From Agrostemma githago (taxonomy: Eukaryota > Streptophyta > Magnoliopsida > Caryophyllales > Caryophyllaceae), in the NCBI GenBank assembly GCA_958450325.1, contig OY288246.1, forward strand, positions 41,283,619 through 41,347,618: a DNA stretch of 64,000 bases, given 5' to 3'. Under the pieces are notes generated by a model. It saw only the letters and a program-made list of their open reading frames with translations. It searched no databases and was not told the origin of the DNA. The position numbers were made by a program, and so were the translations under genes. This document shows, piece after piece, positions 46,691 to 56,974 of this stretch (its first letter is position 1; each line of letters starts with the position of its first letter).

Positions 46691-49600
46691 GGAGGACCCC
46701 TAGAAGCCGCGCCAATGGCTATCACGACCTCACAAATGTTATCATCCAAACCTAGATCCTCCAGATCCAGAAGAGGAGACTCACTACTATCCATTCCCGA
46801 CAGCATGTCTAAGGTAACCTCCTCGGTAGCACCCGTAGCCTCAACCTCAGCCTCCCTCTCAATCTGATGCTTAGCCTCACCCTGCGCGGAGGTCTCGCCC
46901 TGAGACCGAGTCAGCCGCTCCTTAAGCTGGGCAACTGCTTCTTTAACTGGGCAATCTCATCGGCCCGAGATTGCAGGAGCTGTGCACCTCAGCCACCTCC
47001 GCCTCGAGCTCGGTCACCCGAGTCTCCAGCTGCCCCACCATATCCGGGACATCCTACAAATACACCTAAACATTAGGAAAACACACAAACAGCCTAAAAA
47101 ACCACCCTAGTCACGCAAACTCATCGATCGAGGTCCCGAAGTGTCACGGGAAACCCTCGTGGCATAGACTCGGAAACGGTTGGCGGCCTGCCACAACCGT
47201 TGATGGCAAGCTAATGAAACATGAAAGGTGAAACCACAAAAGTTAGACAAACCAACCCTAACTCTTAAGATCCAAACCAAAAACGAAAGCCAAAACTCAC
47301 CCGGTATACCCTGTCACACCACTCTATCCCAGGGTCCATCTCCTCAGCAGAACACGAGGGAAAAGGCTCAGTGAAGGCTATCCCGGCCGCGTCCACCCTA
47401 AGCAGCGTCGGGGGGAACTCTGGGAGCTGAATAGCATCAGCCGGGACGGCCAGCTGAGAGAGCAACAAATCGGTCGGTCAGGAGGCAAGAAAGCACTAAA
47501 CTATGAAACAAACCTTAGAACCAAAGAATAAAGCCTTACCACAAGACGGTGGCAAGCTAGCCGCTGGCTGACGTGAGATAGATAGGAGGCACCAGGCACC
47601 AGGAGTGCATCGCCTCCTTCTCCATCCCTACCCTCGAGGACCTCTGCGGTGGTCGGTGGTCTAAACATGGTCCGGGGAGGATCAACTGGCACCCTGAAAT
47701 CGTCATACAAACACTAACGCACCAACCGCTCGCCCAGATACCAAACCGAGCGAAACAATGCAGGAAGAAGCATCCTCCTATAACTCTGAGGCCTCAGCTC
47801 CGCAGCCACATACCCAGGCACGCCGTCATAATCGGCCCAAGGGCGGGCCACAAACTACACAAAAAAAAACCAGCATCTCAATAAATCCTAAACCTTGGGG
47901 GCCACTAAATAAAATAGGCTATAAAGAGAAAACTTACATCCTCGAGGCGTAGCTGGTTAACCAGCATGTTCTCCGAAGGGTAGTGGCTGATTGTACTCTT
48001 AGGCTGAGCTAGCCTCCACTCGATCCCCGCTGGGAATCTCTTCGGATGAACCCGCACCGTTTTAGGTGCCAGACAGGGGAAGTATAAATAGATCCAAGCC
48101 TGCAAAATCCCAAAACACCTTAGCAAAACTAAGCCAAAAATAAGCAAAACCTATGATACAAAGACAGGAATAGCAACTAACCTCCAAAACAAGGCCTGGG
48201 CCCACAATGGGCAAGGCTGAGGCCGACTCCACCTCCAACGCCTCACCATGACTTGCAAGCAGTGAGTCATCTCCGCAAAAGCCATGGTTACCCAATCAAA
48301 ATGTCCTAGCTGAGCCAGGTCAGCTAGGAGAGGCAAAATCCTAGTACTAAACCTCCCGCCCTTGTCTGAGAAGTGGGTCGACCCTAGGAAGTACCACAAC
48401 CATAACCGGGCGTCCTGCTCCGGCGTGTTGGGTTCTCGACCCTCTAACACCGCCACCCGCTCAAAGTGTTCGGTGATTTACAAGCTCACAAGAGCATGAG
48501 GCGCACTATATGCCTCACGCTCCAAACAATCCCCGATAAGGCCCCTCACCTCATCACTATCTAGCCTAGGGCCCTCGGCAGCCCACCTAATCCTATCCGT
48601 ACCCCAGGGCAAACCGGTAATCATCCCGAAATCCTCTAAGGTCATCCCGACCTCCCCAAAGGCCATATGGAAGGTCGAGGTCGTATCATGAAAGCGATCT
48701 ACCATCGCTCTAATCACCATGAGGTTGCACTTAGTCTTGCAACCCACCAACTGGACCCACTGCTCGACCACGGGACCTAGAGCAGTCCTCGCGATAATCC
48801 CCTTTACCGCGGGGGTCAACTTCTGAGAATAAATCTTGAGACATGTAGTAAAGCTCGAGAAAGTCCTCATCGGACCTGGGGACTGCAAACCAAAACAATA
48901 CAAGTATAAACAAAACAAACCTAACCTAACCCGAGCCAAAATCCAAGATATAACTAATAAACACGAATAGGAAACTCACCAGACCATGCACGATTCGGTG
49001 CGAGACGTGTAGGTCGAGATGAAACAACAACTGATGACCATCCCAGTCCCGAGCCCACTCGGGATCCTCGTAGCCAATCTCCTCATTCTCCGGTACGGGA
49101 ACCGGAACATGGGCCCTTCTAGCAACTGTCTCGGGAAGCCTGCGCTTCCTTACCCTGTCAAAATCGGCCTCATTTATGGCCTCCGAATCACGACGCTGAG
49201 ATGAAATACTCCGTCGTCTCTTGCGAATCCCACGGGGAGTCTGTCAACTCGTCCCGGCAGCCTCGGCACTAGCACCAACCGTGGAAGCTCCCTCGGGACG
49301 CTCGGTATCACCTCTAGCTATAAAATCAAACAAAACACGAAAAACCCATGCCTCAGGCCAGGCTAAAGCAGCTTAAACAGGTCAAAATTTCGGATAAGGA
49401 CATTAAAATTCTGAAAAGGCCGCTAACACTCATTTTCGATCCCGATCACAATGGAAGTGGTTTCGAGAAAATCCGGCATCGTTACGACACCTTTTGGTCC
49501 ATCGTAAGACACCCACGGAAAGCCCTAAGAGCCATCCTAGCCCATAGAAATCGACAAGGGAGCTACCCATATCCTCACAAACACCAATTGAACAAGATTA

Positions 49601-49893
49601 CGGAAAACAAATGCGGGAATATCCGGGAAGACGGTCTCTAACCCTAGCATCTCGAACCTATCACTATAGGGAGTCATTGTCGTACCTCGAAATCCCCTAT
49701 CAAGCTTATAATTACCTTAACGAGCTCTAATCGACCCTAATTTAACAATGGGACTAAGCACAAGCATCGAAACTTAATAAATTAAAAACACCCAAATTGA
49801 TTTTCTGGGGTTTCAACAAAACAAACTCACAATCAACCAAATCAAGCAAAACCGACAATAAACAAGTAAAGAACACTTACCCGGAGTCGACAT
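46690..49893 (-). pseudogene. E3 antisense plant-mobile-domain gene, spliced, degraded
   Basis: The minus-strand gene has at least six exons bounded by GT-AG: about 49893-49881 (MSTPG, donor GTAAGTG), 49314-48979, 48882-48182 (acceptor TTTGCAG), 48099-47938, 47854-47540 and about 47453-47301, plus weaker ones to about 46690. Exon 3 carries the mobile-domain motif TFHMAFGEVGMTLEDFGMI-GLPW, then LGSTHFSDKGGR and LPLLADLAQLGHFDW, typical of PF10536. Exon 4 has AWIYLYFPCLAP. In-frame stops at about 49240, 48478 and 47711 make it a pseudogene. The last part is a Glu-rich coiled coil (QLETRVTELEAEVAEV). Such genes occur as antisense extras in Tat elements and also as MAIL-type host genes; their role in the element is unknown. 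Confidence 0.78.
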
Positions 49894-50462
49894 TTTCGAG
49901 TATAGCGGAAATCGAGAAGAAATTTGGCTAGAAAAATTGAAAAGGCAACTTAGGGGCGAAAGGGGCGATGCGTTCGAACTTTAGGACGAATGAACGAAAT
50001 CCTCTGACTTTCGTTTACTTAAAGCAAACACGGTCCACGAGAACCCGACCGCCTCAGGTGACGCGCCCTGATTCTGAACCGCTGGGGGCTAGGCATCCGA
50101 AGATTGGGGCGCAGATGGGCGCGTGTCTGAACAGTCCAGCACAAACTAAAATGAAAACAAACGAGGCTTAACATTCGACATACACGAAACACACACCTTT
50201 TAAGACAAGCAAAATATGATAACGAAATAATTAACTAATCGATAAAGCACGTCCGCTACCAAAAACGATAATGAAGCAAGCATAAGAGCCGCACTTAACG
50301 TGAACGCTGCACCCGAACACATAATACAGCAAACTGAAGCGAACCAATCTAAGCAAACTCTGAACAAATCTCAAATGCATAACAAACCAAAACAAAGCAA
50401 AAGCAAACCTGAACAAAATAAGACAAACCCGCAAAACAAAAGCCACTTAACTAAAACAGATA

Positions 50463-50790
50463 AGCAACAACAATTTTTGCCCGAGGGGTCTTAGTTATCC
50501 CGGAGGCACAGCAACAGCAATTTTTGCCCGAGGGGTCTTAGTTGTCCCGGAGGCACAGCAACAACAATTTTTGCCCGAGGGGTCTTAGTTATCCCGGAGG
50601 CACAGCAACAACAATTTTTGCCCGAGGGGTCTTAGTTATCCCGGAGGCACAGCAACAGCAATTTTTGCCCGGGGGGTCTTAGTTATCCCGGAGGCAGAGC
50701 AACAACAATTTTTGCCCAAGGGGTCTTAGTTATCCCGGAGGCACAGCAACAACAATTTTGCTTAAAGGGTCTTAGTTATCCTGAGGGCAC
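50463..50790 (+). repeat. E3 tandem array, 47-bp unit, seven copies
   Basis: Units start at 50463, 50510, 50557, 50604, 50651, 50698 and 50745 (last one diverged). Core: TTTTTGCCCGAGGGGTCTTA, then GTTATCCCGGAGGCAC. Arrays in this position are usual for Tat/Ogre 3' regions. Confidence 0.93.
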
Positions 50791-50806
50791 AACAACGACA
50801 ACTTTT

Positions 50807-51345
50807 GTCCTAGGGGACGTAGGCATCTCGAAAGACAACTATTCGAGTGGAGACTGACGTCCTCGATTAGTTTATCTCATTTTACTTTGTCCTAGGGGTC
50901 ATAGGCATCCCGAAAGACAGCTATTCGCGTTGAGACTGACGCCCTCGAATAGTTTATCTCGTTTTACTTTGTCCTAGGGGTCATAGGCATCCCGAAAGAC
51001 AGCTATTCGAGTGGAGACTGACGCCCTTGAGTATTTTATCTCGTTTTACTTTGTCCTGGGGGTCATAGGCATCCCGAAAGACAACTATTCGAGTGGAGAC
51101 TGACGCCCTCGAGTAGTTTATCTTATTTTATTTTGTCCTAGGGGTCAGAGGCATCCCAAAGACAAGTGTTCGAGTGGAGAATGACGCCCTCGAACATTTT
51201 ATTTCGCTTTATCTCGTCCAAGCGGTCACAGGCATCCCGAAGACGACCTCTCGAGTGGAGACTGACGCCCTCGAACGTTTTATTTCATTGAGCCCAAGGG
51301 TTCACAAGCATCCCAAAGACATTTGTTCAAGTGAAAGCCAACACA
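50807..51345 (+). repeat. E3 tandem array, about 82-bp unit, six to seven copies
   Basis: Units start with GTCCTAGGGG(T)CATAGGCAT at about 50807, 50890, 50971, 51053, 51135 and 51216, with a decayed copy from about 51290. The phrase TTCGAGTGGAGACTGACGCC is in each. Divergence grows toward the 3' end. Confidence 0.9.
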
Positions 51346-51432
51346 TACGAACATTCTTCACATCTACGATTGACCTGGGTGGCTATACTTTGACTTTCGT
51401 CTTGTCCAAGCCTCAGTCAAAGTAGGGACTTC

Positions 51433-53591
51433 TGTAGACACCCAAATTTGGACCTGGTGGCTGCAGAAGTGCCCAACAAACACCCGACGACGATAGGACT
51501 GCAACGCGACGCGGGTTCGGGATGTTTTAGGTAGTTTTTCTATAGAACGGATAAAATAAATTACTCAGAAAAATTAAAATAACATGATGGCGGCCTTAGT
51601 CGTGTCGTTACAGTCGCATAGACACTAATTAGAGTCAATTCTGACACCGGGACCCTGAGTCGGTCCCGAAACTCAAACCGAGTCAGCACCGCGCCGAGCG
51701 AACCTCGGGATGCACGCCCGAGGCCCACTAAACTCACGGCGCTAGGTCAAACCCGGGGAAACCTTAGTCCCCAAGGTACGTATTATACACCGGCCTCTCG
51801 GTTTTGGAAAGTATCAAAATCGTATCTTCAAAACGCCGGGTGCCTCACCTTGGGTGCCAGAGTCTTCCCACGCCTGAACCCAGGCGCCTGAGTTTGGTGC
51901 GCCTAGACTCAGGCGTCTATCTGGGTGACGAGGGTCGAAAACACCTATAAATACCCCCCCCCCCCCCCCACCTCATTCATTCGACACACAATTCACAATT
52001 CTTCTCTTCTCCCTCTATTTTCTCGCTAAGGGCTCGCACTCCGACACCCGAGGCAAATGATCCACTCGATCGTTGTTCCGAAAAAGTGACATCGACGCTA
52101 CTCCTCACCTTCGAGCACTCCACTCGATCCCGAGGTGCCTGTGTTCGACTAGCTATAGTTTAGTAACGAAGTTCTGCCGGATTAACCGCAAAATCAGCCA
52201 GTAGTAACGGAGCTTTGTCGGAGTAGCCGCATGAAGGGTCAGCAGTAACGGAACTCTGCCGAAATCACCAGGCAACTAGGAGGATCCGTCTTTGAAGCCG
52301 ATTCGTCACTAGGTTGTCATCTAAACAAAACTTTACATTCTCGCACTTTCTTTTATTATGCACTACGACAATACTAGGCATGGACACTAGGTTCATAAAC
52401 ACATACTAAAGCATGTAACGTCCCAACTTCAACCGCAAACACTAAAACACACTAAATAGACCCGAGTAATTCCGAGATCTGTTCTCAACTATCTATGCAT
52501 CATGTCCCGTTTATTGTATACTCCGAGGGTGCAACTCCTCACAATGTGATTTACTTACATTCGCATTTACAGTTTTTCGTATGATTTATTGATTTTATGA
52601 CCTTATAATCGCATGCTAAATCACCTAACACGGAATTCAAAACGTAAAACAACTAAAACTGAACAAAGTGATGGTCGGGTTCCGTATTAGTTCAGGTGCT
52701 CGCCTTACTAGGCTCAACGCATCTTTATTAATACCGAACCGACGCATCTTAAGCAGAATACCAGGTACATCACGAGAACAACTAATATCTGTATTATCAC
52801 GTTAAAACTGACTTCCTAATACCTATAATATTAGTACTCTCTACTCTCCTACGTGCATCTTTTCATGGCCTGCTTGTCACGTGAAATCGAATGCAAAGAA
52901 TGTAAACGCAACTACTTTGACGACAAAACTTACTTGTCCTTAAACAACCGACGTAGCAAAAGGTATAGGGTGAAAACAATGGATGTTACAGTACTTCCGC
53001 CACAACAAAGAACAAAGTTATCAGCCCACCGATTGATTAGTAGAGGCCGCTATAGTGCGGGCGGGATTGGGTGTTGACATCTATCGGATATTGGCTTCTC
53101 AATACGTACCTTCACCCCTTACTCAGAATCGACGGTTTCTGGATGTCCAGAACCATTGGCAATGAGAGTCATTTCAGGCATGGAGTGCTTAAGGATACAA
53201 GTCTTTATCTTTAGGTCCCGTACTCCTCAGCTTTGAGCCGGATAAGGATCAAAGTTGACTTGAACGGTTTCCGAGTCCCCATAATTAACTCAGTGGCGAC
53301 TCCATAAATCAGCAATGAATTCAGTTCACCAAAAAGGTCGCCTTATCAAATGAATCGGCCTTTAAACATTTACAACCACGACTCGATCGATTCCAAACGG
53401 AAACACGGGTGCCCGCACCCGTCTAGTACAAGTCTGGATCGTCATCCGAATCGAGGTCCGAAACATCGCCCCGTACGCGAGATCGGACCGGCCCCAGACC
53501 GGGAGGGGGCCGCGTGGGTGGCCGCCGCCACACGTTGAAAAATCGGGTCGGTCCGGCGCGGGGCGATGGGCGGTGCGGACGGACGTCCACA
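51433..53591 (+). repeat. E3 3' LTR
   Basis: 2159 bp, TGTAGACACCC...GTCCACA; TATAAATA at 51946-51953 followed by a C run. Purine-rich CAAAGTAGGGACTTC before 51433 is the primer tract. Target copy AGGCC follows. Confidence 0.92.
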
Positions 53592-53596
53592 AGGCC

Positions 53597-54045
53597 CAAT
53601 GTTCCAAATGAGTTGTCACAAACATTAAAATTGATAACAATGACCAACTATTATGATGAACATCGTTTGTTTTAGCCATGTAGCCAATGTACATACCAGA
53701 ACTGTCATCGGTCGGGGTATACGGGTCATGCTCAGAAATAATTTCGAACACCTAATTTTGTTACGGCTTTTAAAGTTAAAAAAAATAGTATGTATTAAAT
53801 TAGGGTCGGGTTTATGGGTCGAGTCAAATTTGTCAGGTCTAACCGTCTAAGTGTAGCATCATAACTCGTGTCTGCTACTTTTCGTATAAAATACATGCGA
53901 ACGTGGTGTGTTACTCCTCTAAAATGACAATTATTTGAAATAATCGTAATCATTCCATCGCAGTCAATAATTATAAAAGAAAGTATTAACGTTGATTTAT
54001 TAACGTTATTGTTACACCCGTGCATTGCACGGACATGAAAACTAG
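53597..54045 (+). mobile_element. Helitron 3' end
   Basis: Hairpin CCGTGCA-T-TGCACGG (54018-54032), nine bases, then CTAG (54042-54045) followed by T: the defining Helitron 3' terminus. The 5' end (TC after A) is not located; E3 is inserted in, or next to, this Helitron. No Rep/helicase coding is seen, so it was probably non-autonomous. Confidence 0.72.
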
Positions 54046-54485
54046 TTATTGTATGGATTGATATTGCACAATTGAGCTTGTAATGAATTTGGGGGACTAC
54101 TCTTTACCGTCGGCGCTTTACTTCTTACCGTCGGCGTTAATTACGTAAAATGAGGACTTTGTTCTTGGTATTTATTCTCGAAATAATATTACTTTAACAT
54201 TTTATAGATTATTGATTTATTAAAACTTGATAATAAAACCGTCTTTTTCGATTATCGTAATAAACCAAAATCGACTACCTATATAGTTAATATATGGAAT
54301 TACGCTAAATGACGAGTTCTCATTTGCAATTAATTCTCGAAATATTATCACATTTACATTTTATAGAGTATCGGTTTATTAGAACTCGGTAATAAAACCG
54401 TTTTTTCGATTATTGTTACGCCTCCGATTTTAAACAGTTAATTAGATTAATTAACGACTTAATACAATTTAATAAACGTCCCACC
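54046..54485 (+). repeat. Left arm of a long inverted repeat, with internal tandem duplication
   Basis: 54185-54478 is the reverse complement of 63735-64000, at high similarity over more than 250 bp. Within it a unit of about 130-150 bp (from TTACG(T/C)(A/T)AAATGA to AACCGT-TTTTTCGATTAT) occurs twice (about 54140 and 54300). Before it lie two copies of TTACCGTCGGCG (about 54105 and 54127). It could be the terminal repeat of a MULE-like DNA transposon; no terminus or TSD was identified. Confidence 0.7.
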
Positions 54486-54545
54486 AAAGGGTCGTATTAT
54501 TTTCTTTATAATACTTGAAAGTTTTGAGAAATAGTTTAAGTATAA

Positions 54546-55172
54546 TATAAATCTTCCAATGATATAAAACACGAAGTATAAGCTGGTGAAATCGGTTATA
54601 ATGACAATATTTCATACAAGTGGCTCGGGTTCGAATCCTCCTGTTTACACATTTGCCTTTTGAAAATTTACAAAATAAAAACAAGCGAAATGCTATTAAG
54701 AAGAATCGAACCCCTTACCTATTAAATAAAAACAAACGAAATTCTATTAAGAAGGATCGAACCCCTGACTTATTGACTAAGAGGGGTCGATGAACTTTTT
54801 CGACAGGCCCACGAGCTGGTCGACGAACTTTTTCGACTGGCCCATGGGCTAGTCAAAGAACTTTTTCGACTAGTCCATGGGCTGGTCGATGAAGTTTTTT
54901 ACCAGCCCATTGGCCAGTCAAAAAAGTTCATCGACCCTAATTTTTTTTTCCTTTTTTAATTTGCTTTTTGAAACAAGTAGTTTTCAATCACTTAAAGTAT
55001 CAGCTTGTTGATGTTGGTGTAGTGGTTTAGTCATTTGTCTCTTAGTCAATAGGTCAGGGGTTGTGTAAACAAAAGAATTCGAACCCGAGTCACTTGTATG
55101 AAATGTTGTCATTGTAACCAATTTCACCACCTTATACTTCGTGTTTTATATCATTGGAAGATTTATAAAACC
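54546..55172. repeat. Foldback element with tRNA-like segments
   Basis: 54546-54650 and 55068-55172 are inverted copies, about 100 bp each. Each arm contains a Pol III B-box-like GGGTTCGAAT(C/T)C. Further B-box-like sequences (GGGGTTCGATCC, minus strand) occur at about 54702-54755, and an A-box-like TGGTGTAGTGG at about 55014. The centre (54775-54935) has four variants of a GAACTTTTTCGAC(T)GGCCCA unit in both orientations. It looks like head-to-head tRNA-derived SINE pieces or a foldback transposon. Confidence 0.6.
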
Positions 55173-55247
55173 CACTCGACCCGACCCATTTGCGGATTTT
55201 TTTCATTTAATTTGCATCGATTTGTATAATAAATCTTGATTGTCGAC

Positions 55248-56804
55248 TGATAAGTGTAGTTTGTAGTGCCTATTTTCTTGTGTTTAGTCCCGGTTTCTCT
55301 TGTGAAATCGCTCTTTAGAGCGGTTTCTGAGGCTACTTACGCTTCTTCTAGCTTTTGTTAGGTTCCTAGGACATTATTGGAGATATGGAGCGATTCCGAC
55401 TCGTTTCCGACACATTTGGAGCCTTCGAAGAGAAGCGACGATCACTCGGTAGCCTATATATACTCGATCCCGAGACCTTGGGACCCATTCCCGAGCCCCT
55501 TGGACCCGATCCCGAGCACCGAGAATCGATGAGAAGCCTAACAAGAGCAAGGAGGGACCTTTGGGACCATATTAGAGGCCTACAAGACCCATCCCGGTCG
55601 AGACAACCCTCATCCCGTCCGGGATGAAGTGCAAACAAAGAAGCTCTTCTGCTGAGTCAACCGGGACGGAATAAAGCCATCCCGGACGGGACCATGAAGC
55701 CATCCCAGACGGGACCATCCATCCCGAACGGGATGAGCCCAGAAATAGGCTGTTTTGCTTTTCTCGCCTCCTCCACTCTTGTAACCCTATAAATACCCCC
55801 CCCCTCTTGTATTATTACACCATCTGAGCTTATGTTCTTCATTACCCACCAAACTCTAGACTAATTTAGGTTAGATTAGCTTAGATTAGTGTAGATTAGT
55901 CCTTAATCTAGTTAGTTAATCTTGTATTAAGGGATCTCTTGAAGAATCCATTCAATCTTGACAACATTGATGGAGGTTTTGGGTGTTCTTAAGATGCAAG
56001 TGTTCATCTTTTTCATTCCTTTGTAGTTTGGTATAATCCTTCTTATCTCTTTTCTCTTAATCTTTATAGTTAATCAAGTTTTCATCTTTGTATCTTGTTT
56101 GTTATTGTTTGTTGTTCATCTTGTTTATGTATTATCTTGTTCTTATGTTGTGGGTTTCTCTAGTTTGTGTTGATATTCCTTTAGATATGTGTGAGTAGTT
56201 ATCCCCTAGGGTTAGTAGGGGGATTGGGTGTGATTTGGGATGATTAGGGTGAGATGGGTGGTACTAGATGTTGTTTTTGTTGATTACCAATTGCCTTGCA
56301 CTCTACATGCTCGATGAATTGCTTGTGAGACTAGAGACGATCAATCCTTGTTTTTCTCGCCTCTTCTCTTGTATGTGTTTGTTTGGTTGATTGGTTTGGT
56401 TTCCTCATTTTTAGAGAGAGCGTTGTGTGGATGACCCCTAGATCGTTTAAGTAGCGAGAGCCCGATCGGAACCTAGGCTACGAAGGCATGCTAGTAACCC
56501 CGTTTCCCTCTTTTGATCTCCTTTGCATCCAAAAACCCGACCTAGCCCTAGTTTTCCTTCTTGTTGATTTATTTGCTTCCATTAGTCATTAGTTGCTTGT
56601 TTTGTCTTCCTTTTTCGTGTTTTAGACCTAGGATAGTCTATAGCCATCACCTTAGTTTAGCTTGTCTCGGACCTAGTCTAGGACCGTAGCACACCTTAGT
56701 CCGACACCCCGTCCCTGTGGATCGACCCGACTTACCCCCGCTACCAAGCCTAGGTTAGTTGGTTTATTTTGATCGGCGGGATCCACGGCAAATCCCACCC
56801 ATCA
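55248..56804 (+). repeat. E4 5' LTR
   Basis: The LTR contains a palindrome module of the CATCCCG-CGGGATG type (about 55585-55735), TATAAATA (55788-55795) with a C run, and the CCCTGTGGATCGACCC motif near its 3' end that is common in Athila-type LTRs. Differences from the 3' copy are scattered (a short stretch near 55455 is longer here). Confidence 0.92.
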
Positions 56805-56807
56805 AAT

Positions 56808-56825
56808 TGGCGCCGTTGCCGGGGA
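56808..56825 (+). promoter_or_regulatory. E4 primer-binding site (tRNA-Asp type)
   Basis: TGGCGCCGTTGCCGGGGA, three bases after the LTR, complementary to the tRNA-Asp 3' end. Confidence 0.9.
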
Positions 56826-56974
56826 CGGCGTTGTTTAGACTTTTGTGTGCTTAGTTTTAGACTTTGTTCTTGATTTTTGTGTTTTCTTCTCTTTGTGTAT
56901 CTCCGTTCTACTTCTTGTGTGCTATTCTCCCATCCTAGTGCCTCAAAAGCACTAGGCTACTAACTTTTTCTCAA

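Larger units (their letters stand above)
22511..53591 (+). mobile_element. E3: Tat-type LTR retrotransposon without pol, interrupted by C1 and E2
   Basis: LTRs 22511-24696 and 51433-53591, flanked by AGGCC (22506-22510 and 53592-53596). PBS TGGTGACTCCGCTGGAGA (24700-24717) is a variant of the tRNA-Arg type. Without the nested C1 and E2 the internal region is about 10.4 kb. It has a gag zinc-knuckle remnant but no recognisable RT, RNaseH or integrase. It has an antisense plant-mobile-domain pseudogene and two tandem arrays. The two LTRs differ often (about 15 differences in the first 185 bp by eye), so it is older than E2. Confidence 0.92.

Noticed and set aside
50463..50790. CRISPR-like regular array
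   Set aside because: Repeats abut with no variable spacers, and the context is a plant retrotransposon 3' region.
54600..54645. Possible tRNA gene
   Set aside because: Only a B box and weak A box are visible; I could not fold a full cloverleaf with an acceptor stem.
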